Part shown: positions 63,723 to 64,000 of the stretch, one piece after another
Layout: the number at the start of each line of letters is the position of its first letter
Position numbering within the stretch: the first letter of the stretch is position 1
Assembly (NCBI GenBank): GCA_030581615.1
Contig: JAKTTT010000050.1
Coordinates: 81,897 to 145,896, forward strand
Reading direction: 5' to 3'
Origin: Alloascoidea africana
Lineage: Eukaryota > Ascomycota > Alloascoideomycetes > Alloascoideales > Alloascoideaceae
DNA: 64,000 nt
Notes under the pieces: model-generated
The model's input: the letters and a program-made list of their open reading frames with translations, nothing else
The model's database searches: none
Told to the model about the DNA's origin: nothing
Program-made: the position numbers and the translations under genes

Positions 63723-64000
63723 TTAGAACAATGCGATTTGGTCTTGCTCCTTCAAAATACTAGCAATAACGGCTTTATCCCGCTCCTCAAACAGTTCCAC
63801 AATCTCATCAAAGTCTTCTGGGTCCATCTCCAAACTCACAGTGAGACGCTCGTAGATATCTTTCTCTTCCAGGATGCTTGGACATGTTTCGTTATACTCG
63901 GCCATTCCCAAAAGATACTGTGGCCAGGTAGGAGGAATCGGTAATGGAAGTGGAAGTTCTGGTATCGGTAGCGGTATCGGTAGTGGTATCAACCATCGGA
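63723..64000 (-). CDS. 3' end of an unrecognised gene (runs off the window)
   Basis: About 91 C-terminal codons, stop at 63723-63725; the frame is open to the window edge and its only initiator-like codon is TTG, so the start lies outside. The visible part begins with a Pro-Leu-Ile repeat (IPLPIPLPIPELPLPLPIP), then WPQYLLGMAEYNETCPSILEE and an acidic helical end, DPEDFDEIVELFEERDKAVIASIL. I do not recognise the family. Confidence 0.6.
   Translation of the reverse strand, partial: RWLIPLPIPLPIPELPLPLPIPPTWPQYLLGMAEYNETCPSILEEKDIYERLTVSLEMDPEDFDEIVELFEERDKAVIASILKEQDQIALF

Overview
The window is nuclear DNA of a budding yeast (Saccharomycotina) that branches outside both the whole-genome-duplication group and the CUG-Ser clade. 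Evidence: single-copy yeast orthologs (PMT2, RPN10, TAF12, UTP12, SNT2, ITC1, SAR1, PEX8 and others); about 21 spliceosomal introns in 11 of 27 genes, mostly with GTAAGT/GTATGT-type donors, TACTAAC- or CTAAC-like branch points and short lengths (45-139 nt); CTG codons at positions where the families keep leucine; and a peroxisomal Lon protease, which S. cerevisiae lacks. My best guess is a Dipodascales-like or other early-diverging yeast (low confidence). I saw no tRNA, rRNA, CRISPR array or intact transposon.

Layout. 1-8.7 kb: PMT2 (protein O-mannosylation), RPN10 (proteasome ubiquitin receptor, minus), TAF12 (TFIID/SAGA) and UTP12/DIP2 (U3 processome). 8.7-18 kb: a 1.9-kb gap, a haspin-like kinase, an STF2/TMA10-like small protein, a ketopantoate-reductase-family gene and a divergent GSK3 kinase. 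18-24 kb: two unrecognised proteins, one with TPKPK-type repeats, and a 1.6-kb divergent intergenic region with a 27-bp palindrome. 24-33 kb: chromatin genes SNT2 and ITC1, convergent. 33-38 kb: SAR1 (five exons), MRM2-like methyltransferase, a PHO80-type cyclin and a poly(dT)-rich spacer. 38-49 kb: an FLC/TRP-like channel, a large OrsD-type zinc-finger protein that looks like a domesticated mobile-element protein, and peroxisomal Lon. 49-58 kb: a small unknown gene, dipeptidyl peptidase III, a mitochondrial CDF metal transporter, a glycine-zipper/GYGQ-repeat protein and an Smr-domain protein. 57-64 kb: a Mid2-like surface sensor, a JmjC protein, PEX8 ending in SKL, and the 3' end of one more gene.

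The genes are mostly unrelated housekeeping functions, as expected for a yeast chromosome. Two local themes exist: chromatin (SNT2 beside ITC1) and peroxisome (Lon and PEX8, about 13 kb apart). A recurring CCGGGTAA/TTACCCG (Reb1-type) site lies about 95-220 bp upstream of at least six start codons, and CACGTGA E-boxes lie upstream of three others.

Most interesting: the OrsD-type protein at 41290-44830 with a 3'-terminal intron; an MRM2-like protein whose K-D-K-E catalytic tetrad appears lost at three of four positions; a haspin kinase with Lys in place of the metal-binding Asn; an ATG-only first exon in ITC1; a GC-AG intron in the Smr gene; in-frame tandem splice acceptors inside the SNT2 BAH domain; and a dipeptidyl peptidase III with a presequence-like N-terminal extension.
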